Origin: Pseudopithomyces maydicus
Taxonomy: Eukaryota; Ascomycota; Dothideomycetes; Pleosporales; Didymosphaeriaceae
Length of the DNA: 64,000 bases
Reading direction: 5' to 3'
Assembly (NCBI GenBank): GCA_026873275.1
Contig: JANTUC010000005.1
Location: forward strand, 1,798,001-1,862,000
A model generated the notes under the pieces. It saw only the letters and a program-made list of their open reading frames with translations, was not told where the DNA came from and did no database searches. This document shows positions 1 through 9,986 of the stretch, in pieces. Both the position numbers and the translations under genes were made by a program. The stretch's first letter is position 1, and every line of letters starts with the position of its first letter.

Positions 1-479
1 CGCAATTGCCCCGTGCCCGTCGTGCCTCACCACACGCGCCCGCGCCTGCCACTCTTTGTCCTTCACCTGGCCCCGTCCCACCGGCCATCACGCTCTTTGT
101 GTTCACGCTTCACCAAGAATAGAAAAAGCACGAGCAGCATCTACTTCCAAACTATATCCCGCCTTTGCCCTCACCCGCGGCCCTAAACCTGTCGCGACAA
201 CTCTATACATTGCCTGCCTCAGACACCAACCGTCATGCTTTACACCTCCGCCTAGGTTTCCCGACCCCCACCGGCCTTCGACTGCAATCGCAAACCTGTC
301 CAACGCCTCCCCTGTCACTCATTTCCACTCCAAAGTGGTGCGCAGCCGGCCTGTCACCACCACCGACCAATTGCCCTTCCTTTTCTGCCTGGATGCTGGC
401 TTAGCTCCACCCTTTCTTTGCAACACAGCTGGACTGCACCGTTGAACGGACTCGCTATCTACTAATACATACAGCAATC
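1..479. other. Pyrimidine-rich upstream region of the potassium channel gene
   Basis: C/T-rich sequence with no convincing coding content; open frames here have random composition. It probably holds the promoter and 5' leader of the gene starting at 480. Confidence 0.5.
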
Positions 480-2514
480 ATGGGCTGCTGCGGCGATCGC
501 GAAAAGGGCATCACCGTCGCCGAGCAGCAGAAGTGGGACTACATCACCCTCTCCGACTTCAAATCTTCATCTTGTCTCACCCCTCTCTCCTACGGCTGGT
601 TGTGGATCCTCGTCCTGATCTCAGGTGGTGTCTACGCCGCCGATGCTTTCACTGCCGTCAATCTCCTCGCTTTCGACAAATGGTCCAGCCAAGTTAAGCC
701 GGCCGTCGACTTCAAGATTACCAAATGGATTTTTGCCATCACCATCATCGTCTCCTACGTTTTTCTGGCATACCGCTGGATCCGTGCGATCCGCGTCATT
801 CGCTCTGGCGGCGTTGCCGAATGCTATCTCGAGCCACTGGCCGCCATCTGGCAGAGTATGCGCCTGACCAAAGAGGGGCAAGGATGGCGTCGCTTTCTGG
901 TCTTCGCTGAATTGACCAAGAGCAGGAAGGGCGTGGATTACATTGCCCTGTTTGTGTACTTCCAATTCAAAGGTAGAATACCCGGGTTTGTTTTCCTGGT
1001 CCAAGCTAATTTCTCCAGGTGCTCTCATCGTCATTCTCGCCCAAGGTCCACGAGTAGCTATCAACGGTCTTACTTTGTGGGCCGTCATGAAGGCCCAGAT
1101 CATACCCGAGGGAGAACACGCTGCACCTAAGGGCAAATCCCCCGTTGCACAATTCTTCCTCAACATCGAGACCATGGTGCAACAGGGAAACAAACAGGAG
1201 ACTGTCGTCTACTTCACCATGTTGTTCTCCTTGCTCATTTGGGTCATTGCATTCTTGTCGCTCTTTTTCTCCGTCCTCTTTTACGTTTTTTTCCTTTGGC
1301 ACTATGTTCCCAGGGCCGACGGGAGCCTCACGCAGTACTGTCGTAGGAAGATCGAGACCCGTCTGGAGCGTATCGTTAGCAAGAAGATCAAGAAAGCTCT
1401 GGAGAAGCAGGATGCGAAACGTAAGAAGGAGGAACGCGAAGGATTGAAGAAAGGGGGCGAGGGGGCGCGAATGCCTACGCTACCAAAGCTGGGTGGCATT
1501 GAAGACGACACTTCCTCCATTTTCTCTGGCGTTACACGATCCGACACGATAAGCACAACTACCACACTGCCACCGTACTCATCCAATGCGCCTTCCCGAA
1601 CGAACACTATGAACACTACGGGTACTGCAAGGACAGCTGCTATGAAGCCCTCATTACCTGTCCTAACCGAGAGACCCGGACCTACCCGCTCGGATACTCA
1701 GGGCACTACGACAAGCTTCGGTTCCAACGCACCACTTTTGAGTCAGGCTGGTGACATGGGCATGGCATCTCCTGTTCCTCCAATGCCCTCGCTTGATCCA
1801 AATGCGGAGTACTTTGGTGGAGGGCCTCGCCCCAGGGGTCCACCATCCAACATACCTGGAAGGCCCTTTTCGCCAATGTCGCAAGGTCGTGCCTCTCCAG
1901 CTCCTCGGAACATGCTTCCTCGTGTTGACACAAGTTTCGGCGGCAGAGATCTGCCTCCGTCTCGAGTACTATCACCTCCTGGCTATGGTAACCGCACTGT
2001 ATCACCCACTTATGGGGATGCCGGCTATTCCAATCGTGGACCTACTTTCTCTCCCTATGATCAGCGGGGACCGGCGATGGGGCCCTCGTATGAAATGTCA
2101 CCGGTAGATGTTGATGCTGCCGATAACTACATTAGCCCCGGGAATGCTATCGATTACCAGCCACCCCAGCTCCCTCAAACCCTTCGTCCTGGCTCGCCCG
2201 CACAGATTCAGCAGCAAGGACCGCCTCGAGTAGGCACTGCTCCACCGCCAAGGTCAGGTACTGCTCCACCCCCGAGGTCAGGCACCACCCCTCCATCCAA
2301 CCCTCGCGCTGGAGTGCCTGCTACGCTGCAGTCCGCGATTCAACGACGCGAGGCAATGCAGCCCATGTCCAACCGCATGCCTGTGCAGCAGCAGCGCAGC
2401 GCAACCGCTCCTATAGGACAACCGCAATGGACCCCTGACTTCAATGGCGATCCAATGCCCAGGAGCAACACGACCACGCCAGGCCCTGGACCCCAAGGGT
2501 ACAACCCCTACTGA
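480..2514 (+). CDS. Kch1-type fungal potassium channel-like membrane protein
   Basis: Two exons, 480-972 and 1019-2514, joined across a 46-nt GT-AG intron, give 662 residues. The N-terminal third has four hydrophobic segments (about residues 40-65, 80-105, 155-180, 230-260) and resembles the fungal Kch1/Kch2 family of low-affinity potassium channels of the plasma membrane. After the last helix comes a Lys/Arg/Glu-rich segment likely to be helical, then about 330 residues of Pro/Ser/Gly-rich disordered tail with near-perfect repeats of the type RxGTAPPP near residue 590. The intron splits a Gly codon in the third helix, and the frame continues exactly. ATG 480 is the first codon of the conserved MGCCG start. 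The tail is probably cytosolic and a phosphorylation target (inference). Family assignment is by recognition only. Confidence 0.78.
973..1018 (+). other. Intron of the Kch1-like gene
   Basis: GT at 973 and AG at 1017-1018 with a pyrimidine-rich 3' end. Removing it joins the two hydrophobic halves of the third membrane segment in frame. Confidence 0.85.
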
Positions 2515-3057
2515 TTGATGCGATTCTTTTCCGTTGTGTCATTTTCTTTACCATAGAAGCATTATTCAGCCATGATCTCCATCGTGTGCAGCCGGCTTCC
2601 AAAACAGCCGGCTCTTTTTGCATGCATGGTATTTGCATCTTTTCGGCGTTCGATTCTCTTCCTTGAAGGAAGCACCATCTATGTGGTTTTGACTGATTAC
2701 CTGTACTCTTTTTGTATGCTCTGCGATGATTGTCACCCTGACGGATGGATGGGGTGATGGGTGGGTTGATGATTTGCTATTTTGGTTCGAGATACCCCTT
2801 CGCCGCTGGTCTCGAGCGTCTGTTCGCTTTGCCACTGGTTGGGAAGATAGTTATCTACGATACGAAAGGAAATGGGGGTTTGGGGCCTTGACGAAAGAGG
2901 GCGTTGGCCCGTTGAATTGGGTTCTACTTGGAAGTCTCTTTCTTTTACTTGAATGAAGAAGTCGACTGTACATTCACTTGATCATGTCTCGGTAGTTGTG
3001 TCACTCTTGTAACACATTGCAATCTCATACGTTTACTACACGTCAATGGGTATCTAT
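2515..3057. other. Convergent 3' region without genes
   Basis: Lies between the stop codons of the Kch1-like gene (+) and the old yellow enzyme gene (-). It should hold both 3' UTRs. I see no coding signal or RNA gene. Confidence 0.5.
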
Positions 3058-4432
3058 CTACAGCACAGATTGCTTCTTGTGCTCCTGAAACTCCGCCTCG
3101 TTGCTCGTCTTCGTCTTGGGTCCGTTCTTGTGTCCTCGTCCACCGAATCCCCAGCGGATCTGGTTCGCCCAGCGGCCCTCAACACCAAGATCATCAGCCC
3201 ATGCCCACACAAGACCAGGGTTCTTCTGGAACATGCGCCCGGCGTGGATGATGTCCAACTGATCGTTCTCCAAGTATCCATTCGCCTGCTCGCCGTTGGT
3301 GATAGAACCGACAGCCGAAACAAGAAGCTTGCCGCCGAGCTTGTCCTTGACAGCTTTGGCGAAAGGCTCCTGGTACCCTGGGCCTGGCTTGATCTTTTGC
3401 GCAGGATGCAGACCGGCAGAGGAGACGTCGAGCACATCCACACCCCTCTCAGCAAGTATCTCAGCGAGCTTGACCGTGTCGTCAATGGTCCAGCCCTGAA
3501 TACCGGATTCGGAGAGCCAGTCGTCCGCACTGATGCGCAGGAACAGCGGCATATCCTCAGGGATGGCTTTGCGTGCAAGGTCAACGACTTCGAGGGTGAG
3601 ACGCGTGCGATTCTCGAATGAGCCACCGTACTCGTCAGTACGGTGGTTGGATGCGGGAGAGGAAGCTGTGCAGCAGGTAGCCGTGGGCATTGTGAATCTC
3701 GATGACGTCAAAGCCTGCCTTGAGCGCGCGGCCGATGGCGTCCTTGAACGCCTGCTTGAAGTTCTCGATATCCTGCTTCGTCATCTCCTTGGGCTGGGCA
3801 TGCTTCTCATTGAAGGGAATAGCGCTTGGGCCGTAGACGTTATCCGGCCAGCCACCAAGCTCCTTGGTCGCAACGTCGCCCATGGACAGCCACGGCGCAA
3901 CGGTAGAAGCCTTGCGCCCAGCGTGGGCGAGCTGGATGCCAATCTTCTGGTTCTGCGAGTGCGCGAATTCGACGACGCGAGCCATGGGCGCTATCTGCGA
4001 GTCCTGCCAGAGACCGCAGTCTTGAGGTGTGATGCGGCCCTCTGGGACAACGGCGGTCGCTTCGACGAATGTGAGGCCAGGACCCCGCTGGATGATGCCA
4101 CCCAGGTGGGTGAGGTGCCAGTCTGTCTGGTGGCCATCCTCAGCCGAGTACTGGCATAGCGGGGCGACGAAAATGCGGTTCTGGAAGTGCATGCCGCGGA
4201 TCTTGAGAGGCTGGAAGAGCTTGGGGATATTGTCGCTGCCATCCTTCATGCCGATGGCAGTGCCGGCGGGAGGGCTCTGCTCCGGGGTGAAGTAGGAGAT
4301 CTGCATGCGTCAATCGAGGCATCTTGAGCACGGCGAGTGGGAACATACGCCCTGTGCAGGCTTGTTGACAAGACGGTCTTCTCCCTCCACCGTCTTGGGC
4401 AGTGCATGGTGGGAGTGCTGGGTAGTTGACAT
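3058..4432 (-). CDS. Old yellow enzyme family NADH:flavin oxidoreductase (frame broken)
   Basis: FMN-dependent ene-reductase of the YqjM-like (class III) type. Exon 1 is 4432-4349 and exon 2 is 4300-3058, with a 48-nt intron between. The start MSTTQH joins through NKPAQG to ISYFTPEQ, as is common in fungal homologues. Motifs in order: PLCQYSAEDG with the redox-tuning Cys, QLAHAGRK, HNAHGYLLH with the substrate-binding His pair, RTDEYGGSFENR, and a C-terminal GRMFQKNP-like flavin phosphate loop. The reading frame breaks at the GGG run 3655-3657 (CCC on the coding strand). Upstream reads HSFLS in one frame and downstream continues with PASNHRTDEYGG in another. Two more C restore a 442-residue protein of normal length. 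The likely role is NAD(P)H-dependent reduction of activated alkenes in the cytosol; the natural substrate is unknown. Confidence 0.85.
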
Positions 4433-5363
4433 GTTTGCGTTTCGGTCGGTTCACAGAGTAGAATGGGGTATACAGCAGCAAAGACGAGGCAATTGATGGT
4501 TTTGTGTAGAGTGGGAGAGACAGGATGGCGCCCGCAGCTTTATAGCCATCCCACTCTTTGGAAAAGTCCACTGCTGGTGACGACAGACGGACCCTGATGG
4601 CGGGACACAGGCCCCACCTCCCGCGGAGGCCGGTGGTTGATTTCTAAGGCAACGACGAGGACTGTGCAGTTTCTGGCATGTTGCTTGGTAGACATGGTGG
4701 TGGTGCCAAACTGCAGTGGCGGCTACATGTTGGAGGGGTGGGATGGATAGAAGGTAGTCTAGTAAGCATGGCGATGCCCAATGATGCGATGCCCCGTGCT
4801 TATCGATAGCGGCGCCTGCGCATTCCTAAGCAGCCTGCTCATCTGTTGAGCGCACTCGGAGGTGTCGTTCGGGGGTGTCGAGGACACTGGCCGGGCCGAA
4901 CCCCAGGGCGACGAGGATGCCATAGCATGGACTCCATACATATTGCTTGTTCCAACCACATTGCCAGCTGCCGAAACTCGCCGTGCTAAGACTTTAGTGC
5001 CGCAATCGACGGAGAGCAAGAATCTGCCAGATGCAGCAGGTGGGCGGGGGTGTGCTTGCCCAGGTGTGCCTACTATACACAAGTACGTCTTGGTGAAGCA
5101 GCCCTCCCTCACCGTCCCTCGCAGTGCCCCCGGGCTCCCACACCGCACACCGCACACGGCCACCCGCCCGGCGCATGCGGGCAGGGCGCTGGCGACGGCG
5201 GCGGCAATCAAGTTACGGCGACGTTGCACCTCTGCACCTCTGCCCGGCGGCGATTGGCGGGTATCAGCCTCGCAGATGACTAAGGGCGCTTGGCCTCCAC
5301 GAAAAGGCCACAGTGTCGAAGTTCATGGCTCAATGCTCGAGGAAACTGTGGCGGGGCGCTTGG

Positions 5364-5370
5364 CACGCTG
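5364..5370 (-). promoter_or_regulatory. UPRE-like core upstream of BiP
   Basis: CACGCTG here is the reverse complement of CAGCGTG, the core of the yeast unfolded-protein response element bound by Hac1. It lies about 450 bp upstream of the BiP start. A 7-mer is expected by chance every several kb, so the support is positional only. Confidence 0.3.
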
Positions 5371-5555
5371 CGGGTCTGTCTGGACTGTGGATTGTGTACT
5401 GTGTCTTGCCTACTGCGTAGATAGTATGCGTGCAGAGGGTGCGCGAGAGCCTTCTGTTGCTCGCCGCCGCATGCATGCCCTCCTAGACATGCCTAGCAAA
5501 CAGCAAGCAGCACGCCACATGCTCGTCTCGCCTCTGCAGACTGCATTGTTGCTCG

Positions 5556-5563
5556 GAAACTTC
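5556..5563 (+). promoter_or_regulatory. Heat-shock-element-like core upstream of BiP
   Basis: GAA-AC-TTC is an inverted pair of heat-shock-factor half-sites, 258 bp upstream of the BiP ATG. BiP genes are known targets of heat shock factor. I see only one pair, not the three units of a strong element. Confidence 0.28.
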
Positions 5564-5692
5564 TAGCAGCGGGTCTCGCTAAATAAACGTGTCCTGTACA
5601 GGCGCATCAAAATAGGTGAAATCGGGGGTCCAAGCTCCCGAGAAGGTGCATGCAACTTGTCCTTTCTACTAAAAAGTCCAGCCCACACCACA

Positions 5693-5697
5693 TATAA
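5693..5697 (+). promoter_or_regulatory. TATA-like box of the BiP gene
   Basis: TATAA in the context catataacac, 124 bp before the start codon. It is followed by a pyrimidine-rich leader, as is usual for highly expressed fungal genes. Confidence 0.35.
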
Positions 5698-5820
5698 CAC
5701 CGCGGTCGCTCACCCACACCTCTGTCCTACTCTCATCGTCCTTGCTCCCCTCTCCATTCTCCTGAGATACCCGGGGTCTTTGCTTGTTTGTTCTTTTCTT
5801 TTCATACACATCTAACCACA

Positions 5821-6532
5821 ATGCCGCGGCCATCGCGGGGCGCCGAGCGCCGCTCGACATGGTCCGTCGCCTTCTACCTCCTCCTCGTCCTTGTCGGCGG
5901 TCTGATGATGGCGCGGACAGCCCGCGCTGAGGACCAGGCCCCGCTCAAGGACGACGAGTCCTCGGGTGTCACCGGTCCCGTCATTGGTATCGATCTGGGT
6001 ACCACCTACTCTTGTGTCGGCATTATGAAGAACGGAAAGGTTGAGATCATGGTCAACGACCAGGGTAACCGAATCACCCCCTCCTGGGTCGCCTTCACCG
6101 ACGAGGAGCGCCTTGTCGGAGACGCCGCAAAGAACCAGTACGCCAGCAACCCCCACCGGACCATCTTCGACATTGTGAGTATCCCCTCATATTCCCCGCT
6201 GGAATTGCAAGCTGACAGGATCCAGAAACGTCTTATTGGACGCAAGTTCAACGAGAAGGAGGTTCAGAATGACATCAAGCACTTCCCCTTCAAGGTTATT
6301 GGCAAGGTAAGCATACCTCTCTATGTTGCCGAATCGCCCCACTGACTTGTGCTGCAGAATGGCCAGCCCCGCGTCCAAGTCGAGGTTCAGGGATCTGAGA
6401 AGACCTTCACTCCCGAGGAGGTCTCCGCCATGGTTCTGGGCAAGATGAAGGAGGTTGCTGAGAGCTACCTTGTACGTTGTTCCCATCTGAAAAAATCCCA
6501 CGTTGGATGCTGATTAGATCCAGGGCGAGACT

Positions 6533-6574
<42 letters not shown>

Positions 6575-8112
6575 GCTCAGCGTGCCGCCACCAAGGACGC
6601 TGGTACTATCGCCGGTCTTAACGTCCTCCGTGTCGTCAACGAACCCACCGCCGCCGCTCTCGCCTACGGTCTCGACAAGCAGGATGACAAGAAGGAGCGC
6701 CAGGTCCTTGTCTACGATCTTGGTGGTGGTACCTTCGATGTGTCCATCTTGGCTATTGAGGAGGGCGTCTTCGAGGTCCAATCTACTGCTGGTGACACCC
6801 ATCTCGGTGGTGAAGATTTCGATAACCGCGTCATCAGCCACTTCGTCAAGAAGTACAACAAGGACAAGGGCGTCGACATCACCAAGGATGCGAAGACCAT
6901 GGGTAAACTCAAGCGTGAAGTCGAGAAGGCCAAGCGCACTCTCTTCCCAGAAGACCACAAAGATCGAGATTGAGTCTTTCCACAAGGGCGAGGACTTCTC
7001 TGAGACTCTTACCCGCGCCAAGTTCGAGGAGCTCAATGCCGACCTGTTCAAGAAGACCCTCAAGCCTGTGGAGCAGGTTCTCAAGGACGCTAAGCTCAAG
7101 AAGGGCGATATCGATGACATTGTTCTCGTCGGTGGTTCCACCCGTATCCCCAAGGTCCAGGCCATGCTTGAGGAGTACTTCGGAAAGAAGGCCCGCAAGG
7201 ACGTTAACCCCGATGAGGCTGTCGCTTTCGGTGCTGCTGTTCAGGGTGGAGTTCTTGCTGGTGACGAAGCCACTGGCGGTATCATTCTCATGGATGTCAA
7301 CCCGCTCACCCTCGGTATCGAGACCACTGGCGGTGTCATGACCCACCTCATCAAGCGTGGTACCACCATTCCGACCAAGAAGAGCCAGATCTTCTCCACC
7401 GCCGCTGACAACCAGCCCGTGGTCTTGATCCAGGTATTCGAAGGCGAGCGTTCTATGACTAAGGACAAGTAGGTGTTCTCTTCGATTTTATCATCATTTT
7501 GGGTCGTTGCTAACTTTTCTGAACAGCAACCAACTTGGCAAGTTTGAGCTTACCAACATTCCGTAAGTCACCCCAAGATACCCTGTCACACGAGATGGCT
7601 GCTAATGAATTCATAGTCCCGCACCTCGTGGCGTTCCTCAAATCGAGGTCACCTTCGAGCTCGATGCCAACGGTATCCTCAAGGTCTCGGCTGTCGACAA
7701 GGGCACCGGAAAGGCCGAGAGCATCACTATCACGAACGACAAGGGCCGTCTCTCGGCTGAGGAAATCGAGCGCATGGTTGAGGAGGCTGAGAAGTACGCC
7801 GATGAGGACAAGGCTACACGTGAGCGCATTGAGGCTCGCAACAAGCTCGAGAACTATGCCTACAACCTGAAGAACCAAGTCAACGATGACGATGGTCTTG
7901 GCGGCAAGATCGACGAGGAGGACAAGGAGACCATTGTCGAGGCCATCAAGGAGACTCAGGACTGGCTCGAGGAGAACGCCGCTACAGCTGTCACCGAAGA
8001 CTTCGATGAGCAGTTTGAGAAGCTCTCCAACGTCGCTTACCCCATCACCTCCAAGCTTTACGGCGGAGCTGGTGAGGGCGGTGACGAGGAGCCCGGCCAC
8101 GATGAGTTGTAG
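5821..8112 (+). CDS. kar2: ER Hsp70 chaperone BiP/Kar2 (frame broken in assembly)
   Basis: Six exons: 5821-6174, 6226-6306, 6358-6471, 6524-7468, 7527-7562, 7617-8112. It has an N-terminal signal segment (hydrophobic about residues 16-32, ending ARAE), then the Hsp70 ATPase domain with IDLGTTYSCVG, VYDLGGGTFDVS and VLVGGSTRIPKVQ. The substrate-binding domain has NPLTLGIETTGGVMT. The C terminus is the ER-retention signal HDEL. The frame breaks in exon 4 near 6940-6946. Before it reads EKAKRTL; after it QKTTKIEIESF continues in another frame, where the family has LSSQ. A missing CT dinucleotide in a CTCTCT-like stretch accounts for it. With two bases restored the protein is 675 residues, the usual length, and all exon phases close. 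BiP folds nascent secretory proteins in the ER lumen and is essential in yeast, so I read the break as sequence error. Confidence 0.95.
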
Positions 8113-8905
8113 AGGGCTAAAAGTCCAACGAATGCATTTGTTCAGAGAGGCGCTGGTTTTCGTATCGGCTTTGGCCGTGTATCAGTAGCTCATATACAGT
8201 CGTCCGTCCAGTATAGACGTCTCGATATTATGTGGAGTATTCGGGCTGCTTTCTATCTAGGGTATGGTATCATGTCAATGAAAAAGTTCAAAATAGTGTC
8301 TGTGTCATATATCAATAAGTGATGATTGCCGTTCCCGACCCGTCGGAGCGAATGGTCGTGCTACCAAATTCCACAGTCCCGACAAAAGCCGGATCGAAAC
8401 TTTAGCGCGACCCCAGTTCCGTCTGATCTCTTTCGCTCTGGTCTTCTTTTCTCCATTCACCCGACGCACAACTCCCAGTGCGGTACTCACAACGGTACAC
8501 TGACTACGCTGCATCACGCTCACATGAGTATGGGCATGAGTGAGGTACACTGACTGTATTGCACCAAGCTCACATGAGCACGACCACGACCACGAACACG
8601 GGCACGAGCGAGTATAGGCACGGCCACAGGCATCACAGGTAAAAGAGCATACCATCAGAATGATTTTTCAAAGCTTTTTCCATTTAGACAAAATGCGATC
8701 TAAATTTCCATACAGTTAAACAAATATACATTGACGGGCAAAAATATGAGCCAAGGATGGTTACAGAAGAAAACCTGTATCCTCACATGTTTCTTAAGAG
8801 ATACCCAATGAGGTTTTGCGCAGGGGTATCTCAAGAAAGAGCAGCACGATACAAAAAGGAGACAGACAACCCAACACCAAAGACAAGCGTAATCCAAGGA
8901 GTTGT
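8113..8905. other. Convergent 3' region between BiP and the Asp f 4-like gene
   Basis: Non-coding, holding the 3' UTRs of both genes. It includes a degenerate tandem repeat at 8494-8593 and an AT-rich stretch near 8690-8750. Confidence 0.5.
8494..8593. repeat. Degenerate 50-bp tandem duplication
   Basis: Two units start with the same 12-mer ggtacactgact at 8494 and 8544. They agree at about 29 of the first 35 positions, then diverge into a CACGAC-rich run. Function unknown. Confidence 0.6.
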
Positions 8906-9986
8906 TTAGTAGCGGTCGCTGCTGATGGTGATGTCGAGGTGCTCGCCACCAGAGTCAGCCATCTGGCATCCACCGGCAGCATCGCCGGTGTAGGGGTCCT
9001 TGCCAACCATGCAGGGCCCGTCGGTGGAGCTGCCAACATCGATGGCGTAGTCACCGCCGCCGGAACCGCATCGGTCAGCACCCGAGGCAGTGCAGACGAA
9101 TGTGCAGGAGTCCTGAGATCCGTCCCAGCCGCTGGTGCACTTAGCACCCTTTGCGGTAAGCTTGACACCCTTCATGTTGATCTCGCGGGAGATGTCGAAG
9201 CAGCCGTTGGCACCAGCGCCAAAGGTGAACTCGAGGATGGACTCGTTGAGGAGACCCATGAAGAGGTCCGAGTCGTCATAGGCAGCACCGCAGCCACCGG
9301 AGAAGCCGTCAGCAGCGGAGAGCTTCTGGCTCTCGCCGGGGCCAAGCTTGATGGAGATGAGGGGCTGGTTGGCGTTGATCCACATGGTGGACTTGCCCCA
9401 GCAGTACAGCATGGCGTCCTTGCTGGCAGTGTTCTTGAAGGTTGCGGAGTGCGCGCCGCCGTCACCGATCCAGATCTGGCCGTTCTCAGTTTCCGAGTTG
9501 AGGCCAACCTGGGCACCAAGAGTCGAGCAGAGGGCCTCGATGCCGTTCAGGATGCCAGCGGCAAGGCCACCAGAAGAAGAGGAAGAGCCGGAGCCGGAGG
9601 ACGCGGAAGGCGAAGGAGAGGGATCGGCAGCGGGAGTTGAAGCCGCGGGGGCAGGAGCAGGCTCAGCAGCGGCGGTAGCGACGACCTCAGGCTCGGAAGA
9701 AGCCGGAGTCGAGGCAGGGGCAGCGGGGGCAGCAGGCGTATCAGGGGTGCCGTAGTTGACCTTGGACCAGTCCACGCCGCTGAGGTCGAGGGCAACGTTG
9801 GCCCAGTCGACGTCCTGAGCGTCGCGCTTGACATCGCTGCGACAGAGTTAGCATGGCTGGATGGTGGCGGATGGTTGGGCTGGTTGGCACTCACTGTCGC
9901 TTGTGGAAGCTGGCGTGGCGGAGGCCAGAGGAGGCGGCACTGCCGGCGGCGAGGGTGCTCAGCACCAGGGCGGATTGGTAACGCAT
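8906..9986 (-). CDS. Secreted Asp f 4-like allergen-family protein
   Basis: Exon 1 is 9986-9895, exon 2 is 9836-8906 and the intron is 58 nt; 340 residues. A signal peptide (MRYQSALVLSTLAAGSAAS) is followed by a dibasic KR cleavage-like region near residues 29-36. A Pro/Ala/Ser-rich linker of about 70 residues comes next. The C-terminal domain, from about residue 130, resembles the Asp f 4 family: a WIGDGG start, a YCWG tryptophan motif, an aspartate-rich YDDSDLFM segment, DISREINMKG and several paired cysteines. In that family the protein is extracellular and of unknown biochemical function; some members bind IgE. The low-complexity linker is a typical wall-spacer and is highly GC-rich in codon use. 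Start chosen because the intron joins the signal peptide to the mature region in frame. Confidence 0.78.

Larger units (their letters stand above)
4433..5820. other. Divergent regulatory region between old yellow enzyme and BiP genes
   Basis: 1.4 kb of mostly GC-rich DNA. A long open frame across 4862-5566 has no recognisable domain and a composition typical of chance frames in GC-rich DNA, so I do not call it. The right part holds candidate stress elements and a TATA-like box for BiP. Confidence 0.5.

Noticed and set aside
4862..5566. 234-codon open frame upstream of BiP
   Set aside because: No domain or signal peptide, composition typical of GC-rich chance frames, and it overlaps candidate BiP promoter elements.
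6940..6950. Programmed frameshifting in BiP
   Set aside because: No slippery heptamer or stimulatory structure is apparent, and no precedent for BiP; a two-base sequence error is simpler.
8906..9986. GPI-anchored wall protein
   Set aside because: Signal peptide and spacer fit, but there is no hydrophobic C-terminal anchor signal.
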